Assembly: GCA_041684965.1 (NCBI GenBank)
Contig: JAWLGR010000001.1
Coordinates: 418,779-482,778 of the forward strand
Direction: 5' to 3'
Source: Mariniphaga sp041684965
GTDB lineage: Bacteria > Bacteroidota > Bacteroidia > Bacteroidales > Prolixibacteraceae
DNA: 64,000 nt
Notes under the pieces: generated by a model
Seen by the model: the letters and a program-made list of their open reading frames with translations, nothing else
The model's database searches: none
What the model was told of the DNA's origin: nothing
Program-made: the position numbers and the translations under genes
Shown: piece by piece, positions 43,838 to 52,368 of the stretch
Layout of the letters: every line of letters begins with the position of its first letter
Numbering within the stretch: the first letter of the stretch is position 1

Positions 43838-44992
43838 ATGAAAAAATTACAACTGTTTTATACAATTTCATTTTGGTTTTTTATTTTATTTTTTATTAAC
43901 CTTTTACCTGTTCATAGTCAGGTAATTAATGAATGTGAAAACTGGCAGGAAAGGCATCCGGAATGGATATTTTGTGACGACTTTGAGAGTGGAGTAGATG
44001 ACCCGATGGTTAGAACAGGCCGTTATTTCGAATACGGGAGGGATGACGGTGACTTTATTCCTGTACAGGGTGTGGGAATTGGAAATTCCATCGGAATGAG
44101 GACCATTTTTCAACAAGGTGAGGTGGATGCGGGCTCATTGAAACTGGGTTTTGGAAGAAACCCCGTAGGTTATATGAACAAGGGTATTCGTAATACCGAG
44201 GATTTCAGGGAAGTCTATTACAGGATGTACTTGAGGAATGATCCTGAGTGGGAGGGAAACCCTGCCAAACTTTCGCGGGCAACAGTATTTACCCAGCCAA
44301 ATGTATGGACTCAGGCCATGATAGCCCACTTGTGGAGCGATGGAAATTACCGACTGTTACTTGATCCCGCGAGCGGGGTAAATACCAATGGAGAGGTTGT
44401 GACTACAAGATACAACGATTTTGATAATCTGAGATGGTTGGGAAACAAATCCGGTGTCACTACTATTTTTGACGGGAACCACGATGACTGGATTTGTATT
44501 GAACATCACGTGAAGCTGAACGACCCGGGTGAAAAAAATGGAGTGCAGGAATTCTGGATCAACGGCAATCTTGAAGCCAGCAAGACTAACCTTGATTTTG
44601 TTTCAACTTACGATGCATATGCCATCAATGCAATTTTTTTTGAAAATTACTGGAATAATGGATCTGTAAAATTACAGGAAAGGTATTTCGATAATATTGT
44701 TGTTTCAACTGAACGAATTGGATGCCTGGATCTTACTGTTAATACGAAAATTGAAAAACAATTTGATATCAATGTGTATCCAAACCCAACTGCGGGAATA
44801 ATAAATTTTTACTGTGCAAATCAATCTGAGCAGGAGGTGAAAGTTTTGGATATTACAGGGAATGTATTAATAACTTTGAGAAATGATGGACAGAAAGGGA
44901 GCGTAGATATTTCACATCTGAAAAGTGGAATGTATTTTTTGCACATTTCTTCCGATAAAAATATATTTACCTGCAAAATAATAAAAGAATAG
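43838..44992 (+). CDS. T9SS-secreted jelly-roll (lyase-like) protein
   Basis: 384 aa. Signal 1-28, then a jelly-roll domain of about 270 residues: WIFCDDFESGVDDP, EVYYRMYLRNDPEW, TVFTQPNVWTQAMIAHLWSDG, DWICIEHHVKLNDPGEKNGVQEFWING, and DNIVVSTERIGCL as the last strand, similar to the lyase-like paralogues. The last 75 residues form a T9SS type A sorting domain (FDINVYPNPTAGIINFYCANQ, LKSGMYFLHISSDK). It has no W-P-E-M core and less similarity, so it is a distant member of the group. Secretion through the type IX system is likely. Confidence 0.7.
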   Translation: MKKLQLFYTISFWFFILFFINLLPVHSQVINECENWQERHPEWIFCDDFESGVDDPMVRTGRYFEYGRDDGDFIPVQGVGIGNSIGMRTIFQQGEVDAGSLKLGFGRNPVGYMNKGIRNTEDFREVYYRMYLRNDPEWEGNPAKLSRATVFTQPNVWTQAMIAHLWSDGNYRLLLDPASGVNTNGEVVTTRYNDFDNLRWLGNKSGVTTIFDGNHDDWICIEHHVKLNDPGEKNGVQEFWINGNLEASKTNLDFVSTYDAYAINAIFFENYWNNGSVKLQERYFDNIVVSTERIGCLDLTVNTKIEKQFDINVYPNPTAGIINFYCANQSEQEVKVLDITGNVLITLRNDGQKGSVDISHLKSGMYFLHISSDKNIFTCKIIKE

Positions 44993-45062
44993 ATGTATTC
45001 GGAGGATAGAAACCGGTTCAACCGGAATGTTGAACGACAATCTAAAAGTTTCGTCTGATTCA

Positions 45063-46199
45063 ATGAAGAAACTTGAAAATTCCGGTCGTATCCATTCGCT
45101 TGATGCTTTACGTGGCTTTGACATGTTCTGGATTGTTGGGGGAGGAGCTTTTATTGTAAGCCTTGCCGGCAACAATAATATCCAGTGGCTTGATAAACTT
45201 GCCCTGCAGTTTCAGCATGCAACGTGGGAAGGGTTCTTGTTTTATGACCTGATATTTCCATTGTTCATGTTTATTTCGGGTGCTGTAATCCCGTTTTCAA
45301 TTCTTTCAAAAGCGAAAAAGGGAGTACCAAAAAAACATCTGATAATAAAGGTACTCCGGAGAATGCTGCTGCTAATTGCTTTGGGTATTGTTTACAACGG
45401 AACGCTACGAAGCGGGTTTTCAGAAGCACGTTATGTAAGTGTGCTGGGACAGATTGGCGTAGCTTACTTCTTTACTGTCGTCATTTTGTTGTTTACGCAC
45501 TCTGTACAGGGCAGGTTAACCTGGCTGACTGGGATACTGGTTGTTACCGCTATCCTGCAATTGTTCGTTCCGGTGCCCGGTATAGGTGCCGGTGTGATTA
45601 CTCCTGAAGGCTGTATTAACGGATTCATCGACCGGATGTTATTGCCCGGAAGACTGGCTTATGATGCCGGGGGTATGATATCCGGACATGGAATATACGA
45701 TGCACTGGGTATCCTGAGTACCTTTTCTTCAATCGGCATTACCCTTATGGGTACTTTTGCAGGGGTTGTATTAAAATCAGACCGGCATTCGGAATTCCGG
45801 AAAACAGGAATGCTGACAATTGCCGGTGCTGTTTTAATAATTTCTGCCCTTATACTTCACCCAGTCTACCCGGTTGTGAAAAATTGCTGGACATCAACCT
45901 ATACCTTACTGGCGGGGGGAATTAGCTTTATGCTTGTTGCCTTGTTTTACCTTCTGGTCGACATTTGGGGAGGAAGCAAATACTTTTTTTTCTTCCGTAT
46001 TATTGGAATGAATCCACTTTTTATTTATCTTTTCTACCGGATGGTAAATGTCTGGTTTACTTCTGAATTTTTATTCGGCTGGATTGTTGTCCATTTCGGT
46101 GAAGGGGCAAAACAACCAATTCTTGCATTTGGGAACATACTCCTGGTTTGGTTGCTGCTTTATTTTCTTTACAAAAAAAGAATCTTTATAAAAATTTAA
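45063..46199 (+). CDS. HGSNAT/DUF5009-type membrane acyltransferase
   Basis: 378 aa from ATG 45063; another start at 45027 adds 12 polar residues. It is a polytopic protein of about ten membrane segments. The first cytoplasmic motif RIHSLDALRGFDMFWIVGGG is the signature of heparan-alpha-glucosaminide N-acetyltransferase-like proteins, and RMLLLIALGIVYNGTLRSGF and RIIGMNPLFIYLFYRM follow the family pattern. It would transfer an acetyl group across the membrane to an amino sugar. It follows the GH20 gene and a jelly-roll gene, which fits amino-sugar handling. The bacterial function is inferred from the animal lysosomal enzyme. Confidence 0.8.
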   Translation: MKKLENSGRIHSLDALRGFDMFWIVGGGAFIVSLAGNNNIQWLDKLALQFQHATWEGFLFYDLIFPLFMFISGAVIPFSILSKAKKGVPKKHLIIKVLRRMLLLIALGIVYNGTLRSGFSEARYVSVLGQIGVAYFFTVVILLFTHSVQGRLTWLTGILVVTAILQLFVPVPGIGAGVITPEGCINGFIDRMLLPGRLAYDAGGMISGHGIYDALGILSTFSSIGITLMGTFAGVVLKSDRHSEFRKTGMLTIAGAVLIISALILHPVYPVVKNCWTSTYTLLAGGISFMLVALFYLLVDIWGGSKYFFFFRIIGMNPLFIYLFYRMVNVWFTSEFLFGWIVVHFGEGAKQPILAFGNILLVWLLLYFLYKKRIFIKI

Positions 46200-46233
46200 T
46201 GCCTGCAAAAAATAAAAAATAAAATGAAGTAAA

Positions 46234-47244
46234 ATGGAAAAAAGGGAAGTTGTTAAACGGGCATTGGAGTTTAAAGACATACCTTATACTCCGTGGCATT
46301 TTAAATTTACGGTGGAAGCAAAAGACAGATTATCCAAATACCTGGCAGGTGAAGATATGGAAGACTACCTCCAGAATCATTTTGTTGAGCTGGGTAATGA
46401 TATCGGTTTTTTTAATTATTTGGGAAACGATCTTTACCAGGATGTATTTGGTGTGGTGTGGGATCGGAAAGTCGACAAGGATATAGGCATTGTTTCAGAG
46501 ATTGTGCTGCACCAGCCTTCCCTGAAGGGTTATGTATTTCCAAATCCGCTGGATAAACGTTTCTTTGAAGACATCCCCGAGAAAACGGCAGTCTACGCCG
46601 ACCGTTTCCGACTGTACGCCATCGGGTTCTCTTTTTTTGAAAGGGCCTGGACAATGAGAGGCATGGAAAACCTGCTGGTCGATTTTTTAATGAACCCTGA
46701 ATTTGTTCATGAACTAATGACATCGATTACGGAATACAATATAGCCCAGATAAAGGAAGCTCTGAAATACGATATAGACGCTGTGGAACTTGGCGATGAC
46801 TGGGGCAGGCAGGTAGCCCTTATAATGGGATACGACTGCTGGAAGGAATTTATTTATCCATACCTGAAACGAACCTTTGAAGTGATAAGAAGTAACGGGA
46901 AATACGTGTTTCTGCATTCCTGCGGCGACGTGGATGAACTGTTTGACGACCTGATTGAAATAGGACTTGATTGCTTTAATCCATTCCAGCCTGAGGTAAT
47001 GGATACGAAAAAGCTGCTTAATCAATACCACAAGCGGTTGTCATTCTGGGGTGGCCTCTCCATTCAGAATACTTTGCCATTTGGCACCGTCGATGATGTA
47101 AAACAAGAAACAAATTATTTGCTAAATGCAGGTAAAAAGGGGGGATATATATTGTCACCTTCCCATTCTGTGGAAGGAGATACACCACTCGAAAATATGA
47201 TTGCTTTTATTGAAGAGGCCAAAAAAAAGTTGGTAATGGTATAA
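46234..47244 (+). CDS. Uroporphyrinogen decarboxylase-family (URO-D/MtaA-like) protein
   Basis: 336 aa, cytoplasmic. It begins MEKREVVKRALEFKDIPYTPWH and has the barrel motif DAVELGDDWGRQVALIMGYDCWKEF, then YVFLHSCGDVDELFDDLIEIG with H228-x-C230, and WGGLSIQNTLPFGTVDD. The H-x-C pair resembles the zinc site of corrinoid methyltransferases (MtaA/CmuA) rather than heme-pathway UroD. In sugar loci such proteins may take part in demethylating methylated sugars, which is inference. It is the last gene of the plus-strand block. Confidence 0.65.
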   Translation: MEKREVVKRALEFKDIPYTPWHFKFTVEAKDRLSKYLAGEDMEDYLQNHFVELGNDIGFFNYLGNDLYQDVFGVVWDRKVDKDIGIVSEIVLHQPSLKGYVFPNPLDKRFFEDIPEKTAVYADRFRLYAIGFSFFERAWTMRGMENLLVDFLMNPEFVHELMTSITEYNIAQIKEALKYDIDAVELGDDWGRQVALIMGYDCWKEFIYPYLKRTFEVIRSNGKYVFLHSCGDVDELFDDLIEIGLDCFNPFQPEVMDTKKLLNQYHKRLSFWGGLSIQNTLPFGTVDDVKQETNYLLNAGKKGGYILSPSHSVEGDTPLENMIAFIEEAKKKLVMV

Positions 47245-48087
47245 TCATTTCTACCCGTAGAATTTTTACTTCTCGGCTTTGGAAGAACATAAGGAACCGG
47301 AGAAAAAGAAGGTTGACCTATGACTGTTCCTCTTTCAGCAGATAATGATTAACCTCCTGTTGCACCATGAAACCCAAATGGAATCCATTCCATTACTTAA
47401 CCTGTGGATTAATAGCAACTGGAAAAAGCTCCCCGTGCTATGCCCTTCACCAAATAGTTATTTCTGTGCCCTAATCTCCGCGTTTTTTTAAACAAGATAC
47501 CTTGTGGGTTTTTTCTTTGTCTTTGACCTGGCGTTTCCGCAATTTTGCTGAACAGAACGATCGGATGCGTGACAACGGTATTGAGGGTGATATCAATGGG
47601 CTTTTCTAAAGAAAAACTGGATGGTAATAAGTGTAACCAAACCCGATAAATTGTATGTCCGCAACTGATATGAAATGAACCACTCAGGAAGATTGTAATT
47701 CAAAACAGTGCGATTTTAGCAAAAACACCAGAACCACTAATTGCTTTGAACACTTTGATGCTGAAATCAGCCAGAAAATCCAATACTCAAATTTAAACTT
47801 TATCAGTAAAATATTCACTGCCCTTTCTATTTCATCCTTAATATATCTTCGTGTTAAATTCGCGATAAATTCGCTACAAATTCGCTACAAATTCGCGTTT
47901 TACCGAGTTTGTTGCGAATTTGGTCTGAATTTGGTCTGAATTTAATATGGGAAAATATATAATTATTGAAGAAACTGAGATTAGGCTTAACCAGAACTGA
48001 TAAAGAGGGTGTAAAGGGAGTGTAAAGAGGGTGTAAACTAAAGTCTGTCTGATTCTTTTTGTTCATTCAGCTTTAACTCAAAACCTG
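47245..48087. other. 843-bp intergenic region between converging genes
   Basis: No intact gene is seen. Part of it (about 47520-47610) shows an open stretch reading FRNFAEQNDRMRDNGIEGD before a stop, which may be a decayed coding remnant; I cannot name it. The right end (47856-48037) is the second 11-bp-pitch array. Both flanking genes end here, so terminators should lie in the gap, but I find no clear hairpin. Confidence 0.5.
47856..48037 (-). repeat. 11-bp-pitch inverted pentamer array (right element)
   Basis: ATTCG occurs at 47858, 47869, 47880 and 47891, then CGAAT at 47915 and TGAAT at 47926 and 47937; each step within a run is 11 bp. Two further runs of 11-bp units follow: GAATTTGGTCT at 47916 and 47927, and GAGGGTGTAAA-type units at 48005, 48016 and 48027. 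The reverse complement of 47880-47907 matches the core of the left element (3725-3752) in 25 of 28 positions. The layout is therefore the same element in the opposite orientation. Confidence 0.75.
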
Positions 48088-50118
48088 TTACTCGTAAATA
48101 GCAAAAATAAAATCGTCGTAATACAATTCAGATTGTCCGGTATTCCAGATATAAAGTGCGAACTCAAAATCATTGTTTTGAATTTGGGGCAATTGAATCA
48201 ACAATGATACTTGTTCCCAAACACCTCTTTTGCTTACTAAATTCTTAAGATTAAGTGCCTTATAATAAATGATTTCTTCACCTGAGCTGATGGCAACTAC
48301 AATTTCGCAATTTACAATAGTGTCTGTTATAAAATAGGAGGAGAAAAACAGGGAATGAGAATCATTTCTTAATACCGACAGATTGTTTTCTTTATATGTT
48401 AAGCCAAAAATAACATCGGGTGTCAGGTGCCCGGAAAATTTGCCGGAATAGGCACGATCTTCAGTTGGGTTGAAATTTTGCCACAAACTATCTGGCAGGT
48501 TTTCAAAGGTTACAATTTTTTTGTAAACGGGCTTTTTTTTGTCAAGTCTCATAAAATCAAAAAGACTTTGTGGATTGTTTTCTGTAAGCCTGCAGACTGA
48601 AATTTTGCCATTGTCAGCAATCTTATCCAGCTTTGATAAAATAGGCGGGTAAGAAGTGTATAGGTCAGCAGCAAAAAGTTCATTCTGCACAATAACGTAA
48701 TCAACATCCCAGGTCAGCGCCTTTTTAATATTTTCCGGAGTGGTACTCATTACTGCAAACCCTTTCCTTTGCATGAGTATGAATGGAATGTTCGGCGCAT
48801 CGGAATCCATAACAAGTACCTTTGAACTTTTAGGGATACCAAGTGAATCCAGGAGCTTCGAGGAACTTTTATAATTGTCAATGGTTGTTAACATCCTCCC
48901 TCCTGTTAGTTGTTCCCTTCTTTGTTTCTGCGATTTGGCAGGTTGAATAATGAGAACCAGGGAAACAAATCCGGTTACAGCAATGGCTGTATTTTTAATA
49001 TCCCTGTTTACAGTAATTGGTATCAGGGTAAGAATAAAAATCAGAGTCATTAATACAGGGAAAAAGAAGGTGTCCAGGAAATAATAATCATGAGCAGGAA
49101 ACTGGCGTAACATCAACAATGCGAAAGCAACACATCCAAAAAGATAGGTTGCTGTCAGAAGACCAAAATAGCCATTTGTTTTTTCAATTCTGGTTTTTCG
49201 TAAGCCAAGAAATATAAACCCAGTTAAAAGAATTGCAATCGACGTATAATAATGGAAACGTGTGAAATATTGAAAAGTCAGATTTTCATATACATATTTG
49301 ATAATATCCTTCGCCTGGTTAAGGTTTTCAGGAGGCAGAATATGATTTAAAAATATTGAGCCGTAGGATTTTCTCAAATATCCGTTATAAAATAAATAGA
49401 AAAGCAGAAACAAAGCTGAAAGGCTGAAAGGGATTATTTTCGGCAGTAATGCAGTTTCTTTTTTTATCAGCCTTATGAATTCAATGGCTGCCACTGCTAC
49501 GAGAGGAATGGCAAAGGTTGTCCGGGCAAGCGCAGCCAGTGTAAGGAAAAGGATACTTAATAATAACCTTCTTTCCCTGTTTTCTGCCAGGTATTGATAA
49601 TAAAAATAGATGCCAATTATTGCATTTGAAAGGGATGGAATTGTAGGAAGAAACCCCCCCTGATAATATACAAATACGGGTGATGTTGCAGCAAACACGG
49701 TAACGAATACTGATTTTAAAAAATTTTTAGTGACAGCAAATGATAACCTGAACAGAAAAAAAAGCCCCCAAAAGCTGTACAATAAAATGTACATGCGAAA
49801 AATCCAGGGTGAAGAGTTTCCCGAAATCTTCATAAATATAGCCGGGATAAAATCATGAATGGGAAAATCTACTGCTGTTATTGTTTTTTCTGAAGGAATT
49901 TGCCAATTATCAGGAAACTGATGATTATAAACGAAAGTTTGAGGTTTGAAAAAATTTAATCCATTTTCAGTAAAACCCAAAGATAAGGCATAGCGGTCGG
50001 ATTGTGCCCAGGCATGCATATAAGAGGGAAATTCGTTAATGTATTTGAAGTGGTATACAAAACCAAGCGTTGCAATAAGAAAAAGTATCGCAATTATTTT
50101 TACCGCTTTTTTATTCAT
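48088..50118 (-). CDS. GT39-like polytopic glycosyltransferase
   Basis: 676 aa from ATG 50118, chosen because MNKKAVKIIAILFLIATLGFVYHF begins the first membrane segment; the in-frame ATG at 50151 would add 11 residues. The first 400 residues have about ten membrane segments. The first loop carries MHAWAQSDRYALSLGF, with acidic residues near the entrance as in protein mannosyltransferase/ArnT-type GT39 enzymes using lipid-linked sugars. The last 250 residues are outside and beta-rich (VDYVIVQNELF, YSGKFSGHLTPDVIFGL). The transferred sugar and the acceptor are unknown. It converges with the end of the enzyme block. Confidence 0.65.
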   Translation of the reverse strand: MNKKAVKIIAILFLIATLGFVYHFKYINEFPSYMHAWAQSDRYALSLGFTENGLNFFKPQTFVYNHQFPDNWQIPSEKTITAVDFPIHDFIPAIFMKISGNSSPWIFRMYILLYSFWGLFFLFRLSFAVTKNFLKSVFVTVFAATSPVFVYYQGGFLPTIPSLSNAIIGIYFYYQYLAENRERRLLLSILFLTLAALARTTFAIPLVAVAAIEFIRLIKKETALLPKIIPFSLSALFLLFYLFYNGYLRKSYGSIFLNHILPPENLNQAKDIIKYVYENLTFQYFTRFHYYTSIAILLTGFIFLGLRKTRIEKTNGYFGLLTATYLFGCVAFALLMLRQFPAHDYYFLDTFFFPVLMTLIFILTLIPITVNRDIKNTAIAVTGFVSLVLIIQPAKSQKQRREQLTGGRMLTTIDNYKSSSKLLDSLGIPKSSKVLVMDSDAPNIPFILMQRKGFAVMSTTPENIKKALTWDVDYVIVQNELFAADLYTSYPPILSKLDKIADNGKISVCRLTENNPQSLFDFMRLDKKKPVYKKIVTFENLPDSLWQNFNPTEDRAYSGKFSGHLTPDVIFGLTYKENNLSVLRNDSHSLFFSSYFITDTIVNCEIVVAISSGEEIIYYKALNLKNLVSKRGVWEQVSLLIQLPQIQNNDFEFALYIWNTGQSELYYDDFIFAIYE

Positions 50119-50550
50119 TCCTGGCACCTGCATGTAAACGCATGAAAGCATTCCATGATTTATTATTTTCTATTCGCAATTTTGCTGTTGTTGCATAAAA
50201 TTGAACACGACTTTAGTGAAGCTGTTGTATATTGATCCGAAACCTAATCATAGTATAAAATTTTCAGACAAAGCCAGTGTTCTGATTTAGCGTGCTAAAA
50301 CTAGAAAAAGTTTTTGTTTCCAAAAAAGATTCTCATGTGAAAACATTTTATAACAAAGCCTGCCGGTTCTGATTTACAATGCATGACCTGTGTTCTGGTA
50401 TTTTTTTGTTTTCTTTATATCTTTATGCGACGACTGTTTTACGGTTATGAATATAAGGATGGGATTTAATGGAACCGCATTAAATGAGGTAAATTTACAG
50501 TGGTACCAGTATTTCATCAATTAGGAAAAACATTATATAAAGACAATTTT
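50119..50550. other. 432-bp gap between divergent genes
   Basis: The gap lies between a minus-strand glycosyltransferase and a plus-strand aminoacylase, so both promoters should be in it. It is AT-rich with no gene seen. TATATCTTTA near 50417 resembles a Bacteroidota -7 element, but no suitable TTTG lies 19 bp upstream. I see no strong hairpin. Confidence 0.4.
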
Positions 50551-52119
50551 ATGAAAATTTTAAAGATTCCGGTTTTGTGTTTGATTGCTGTATTTATGCT
50601 TCAGTGCACTGTCGACCGGTTTGATGTGGTTATTATAAATGGAACTGTTTATGACGGAGAGGGCAATCAGCCAGTTCAGACAAACATTGGAATTGAAAAT
50701 GGCTTAATTGTTAAAATTGGTAAGAACATCTCAACAAAAGCAGCTGTAGTTATTGATGCAGGCAACAAAATTGTTGCACCCGGATTCATAGACATACATA
50801 CACACTGCGATGGTCAGGTTTTAAGAGAAGGAATGAATACGGTTGAAAATTACCTGAAGCAAGGTGTAACTACCGTGGTAACCGGGAACTGTGGTGGCGG
50901 GACATATGAAGTGGAAAAATTTTACAGTCATCTTGACTCTATTGGAATAGGTACCAATTTTGTGCACCTGGTGGGGCACAATACCATCAGGAACAAAGTG
51001 ATGGGTATGGAAGACAGGGCCCCGACGGATGAGGAACTTGCGGAGATGAAAAAGTTGGTAATAAAGGGCATGGATGAAGGAGCGGCTGGTATTTCTACCG
51101 GGCTTTTTTATACCCCGGGAATTTATTCTTCCACCGATGAAGTGGTTGAACTGGCAAAAATTGTAAAAAAATACAATGGATTGTATGCCACTCATTTACG
51201 CGATGAAAGCAACTATTCTGTAGGACTTGAAGAAGCTGTAAAAGAGGCGTTAACCGTTGGCGAACAAACCGGAGTAAGGGTGGAAATAGCTCACATCAAA
51301 GCGTTGGGCAAACCTGTATGGGGCATGGCTGAAAGAATTTGCTCCCTTATCGAGCAAGCCAGGGAGAGAGGTGTTCATGTATATGCAGATCAGTATCCGT
51401 ACAATGCCTCCAGCACCGGCCTAAGCGGAGCCGTAGTGCCTTCATGGGTGCGTGCCGGCGGTGGAATGAGAGACCGCTTGAACAATTCTGAACTTTTGCC
51501 TCAAATTAAAACTGAAATAGCTGAAAACATTGAACGCAGGGGAGGGCCTGAATCATTGGTAATAGTTTCCTACAGAGGCAACAAAGAGTATGAAGGGAAA
51601 AACCTGCTTGAAATTAGCCGGATTATGGACCGTACACCTGTTGAAACAGCTATAAAGCTGATACTTGAAGGCAGTCCGGGTATTGTGTCTTTCAATATGA
51701 ACGATGATGACGTTGTTCATTTTATGAAAAAAGATTATGTAATGACTTCTTCCGATGGTCACATCGAAGTTCCTGGTGACGGGAAGCCTCATCCCAGATG
51801 TTACGGGGCGTTTCCCCGTAAAATCAGGAAGTATGTACTGGAAGATAAAATACTGAGCATGGAACAGGCAATTAAAGCTGCCACCTCTATGCCTGCCGGC
51901 ATGATTGGTATCAGCGACAGGGGAAGTATACAAAAAGGTCAGATAGCGGACATCGTAATATTTGATCCTGAAACAATAAGTGATATTGCTTCTTTTAATG
52001 AACCGCATCAGTACAGCACCGGTGTGGAATATCTTCTTATCAGAGGAGATCTTGTAATCGAAAACGGAGAATACAACGGAAAACTTGCAGGAAAGCCTTT
52101 GAGGATAAACAAAGATTAA
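50551..52119 (+). CDS. N-acyl-D-amino-acid deacylase-like lipoprotein
   Basis: 522 aa from ATG 50551, which gives a lipobox-like LQC signal (MKILKIPVLCLIAVFMLQC); the GTG-led extension from 50500 is rejected. The body is an amidohydrolase-superfamily D-aminoacylase: FDVVIINGTVYDGEGNQP, DIHTHCDGQ (metal HxH), GVTTVVTGNCGGG, ATHLRDES, EIAHIKALGKPVWG and TSSDGHIEVPGD. It hydrolyses N-acyl-D-amino acids or related amides, probably outside the cytoplasm because of lipidation. It stands alone, on the other strand from its neighbours. Confidence 0.8.
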   Translation: MKILKIPVLCLIAVFMLQCTVDRFDVVIINGTVYDGEGNQPVQTNIGIENGLIVKIGKNISTKAAVVIDAGNKIVAPGFIDIHTHCDGQVLREGMNTVENYLKQGVTTVVTGNCGGGTYEVEKFYSHLDSIGIGTNFVHLVGHNTIRNKVMGMEDRAPTDEELAEMKKLVIKGMDEGAAGISTGLFYTPGIYSSTDEVVELAKIVKKYNGLYATHLRDESNYSVGLEEAVKEALTVGEQTGVRVEIAHIKALGKPVWGMAERICSLIEQARERGVHVYADQYPYNASSTGLSGAVVPSWVRAGGGMRDRLNNSELLPQIKTEIAENIERRGGPESLVIVSYRGNKEYEGKNLLEISRIMDRTPVETAIKLILEGSPGIVSFNMNDDDVVHFMKKDYVMTSSDGHIEVPGDGKPHPRCYGAFPRKIRKYVLEDKILSMEQAIKAATSMPAGMIGISDRGSIQKGQIADIVIFDPETISDIASFNEPHQYSTGVEYLLIRGDLVIENGEYNGKLAGKPLRINKD

Positions 52120-52122
52120 ATC

Positions 52123-52157
52123 TTTGCCGTGAATAGTCGATAAAACTGTCCGGCAAA
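52123..52157 (+). terminator. Possible hairpin terminator after aminoacylase
   Basis: TTTGCCG at 52123-52129 and CGGCAAA at 52151-52157 form a 7-bp stem with a 21-nt loop just after the stop at 52119. The tail (AATTACCG) has few T residues, so efficiency is doubtful. Confidence 0.3.
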
Positions 52158-52368
52158 AATTACCGTTTGATAAATCTAACGGTTATATTGGCTGAGCCAG
52201 GCGGCAAGGGGGAGCTTTACCTGATTTCCTGACATAGATACCGAAGCAAACCAGTTTGACAAAGCATTAACTGTTAAAAAGAAATACCGGTTTAATCCGA
52301 TATCTCTTTAAACAGATATTTTACAATTTCGAATGAAATGCCATCATATCATTCGTATCTTTCTTGTT

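Noticed and set aside
18077..47244. Classical SusCD polysaccharide utilisation locus
   Set aside because: No TonB-dependent SusC-like or SusD-like protein is found among the genes.
47854..48066. Minus-strand 70-aa open frame over the right array
   Set aside because: It lies wholly within 11-bp tandem repeats, which are not a multiple of three, and shows no recognisable domain.
50500..50550. GTG-led extension of the aminoacylase
   Set aside because: The lipoprotein signal begins at the ATG at 50551.
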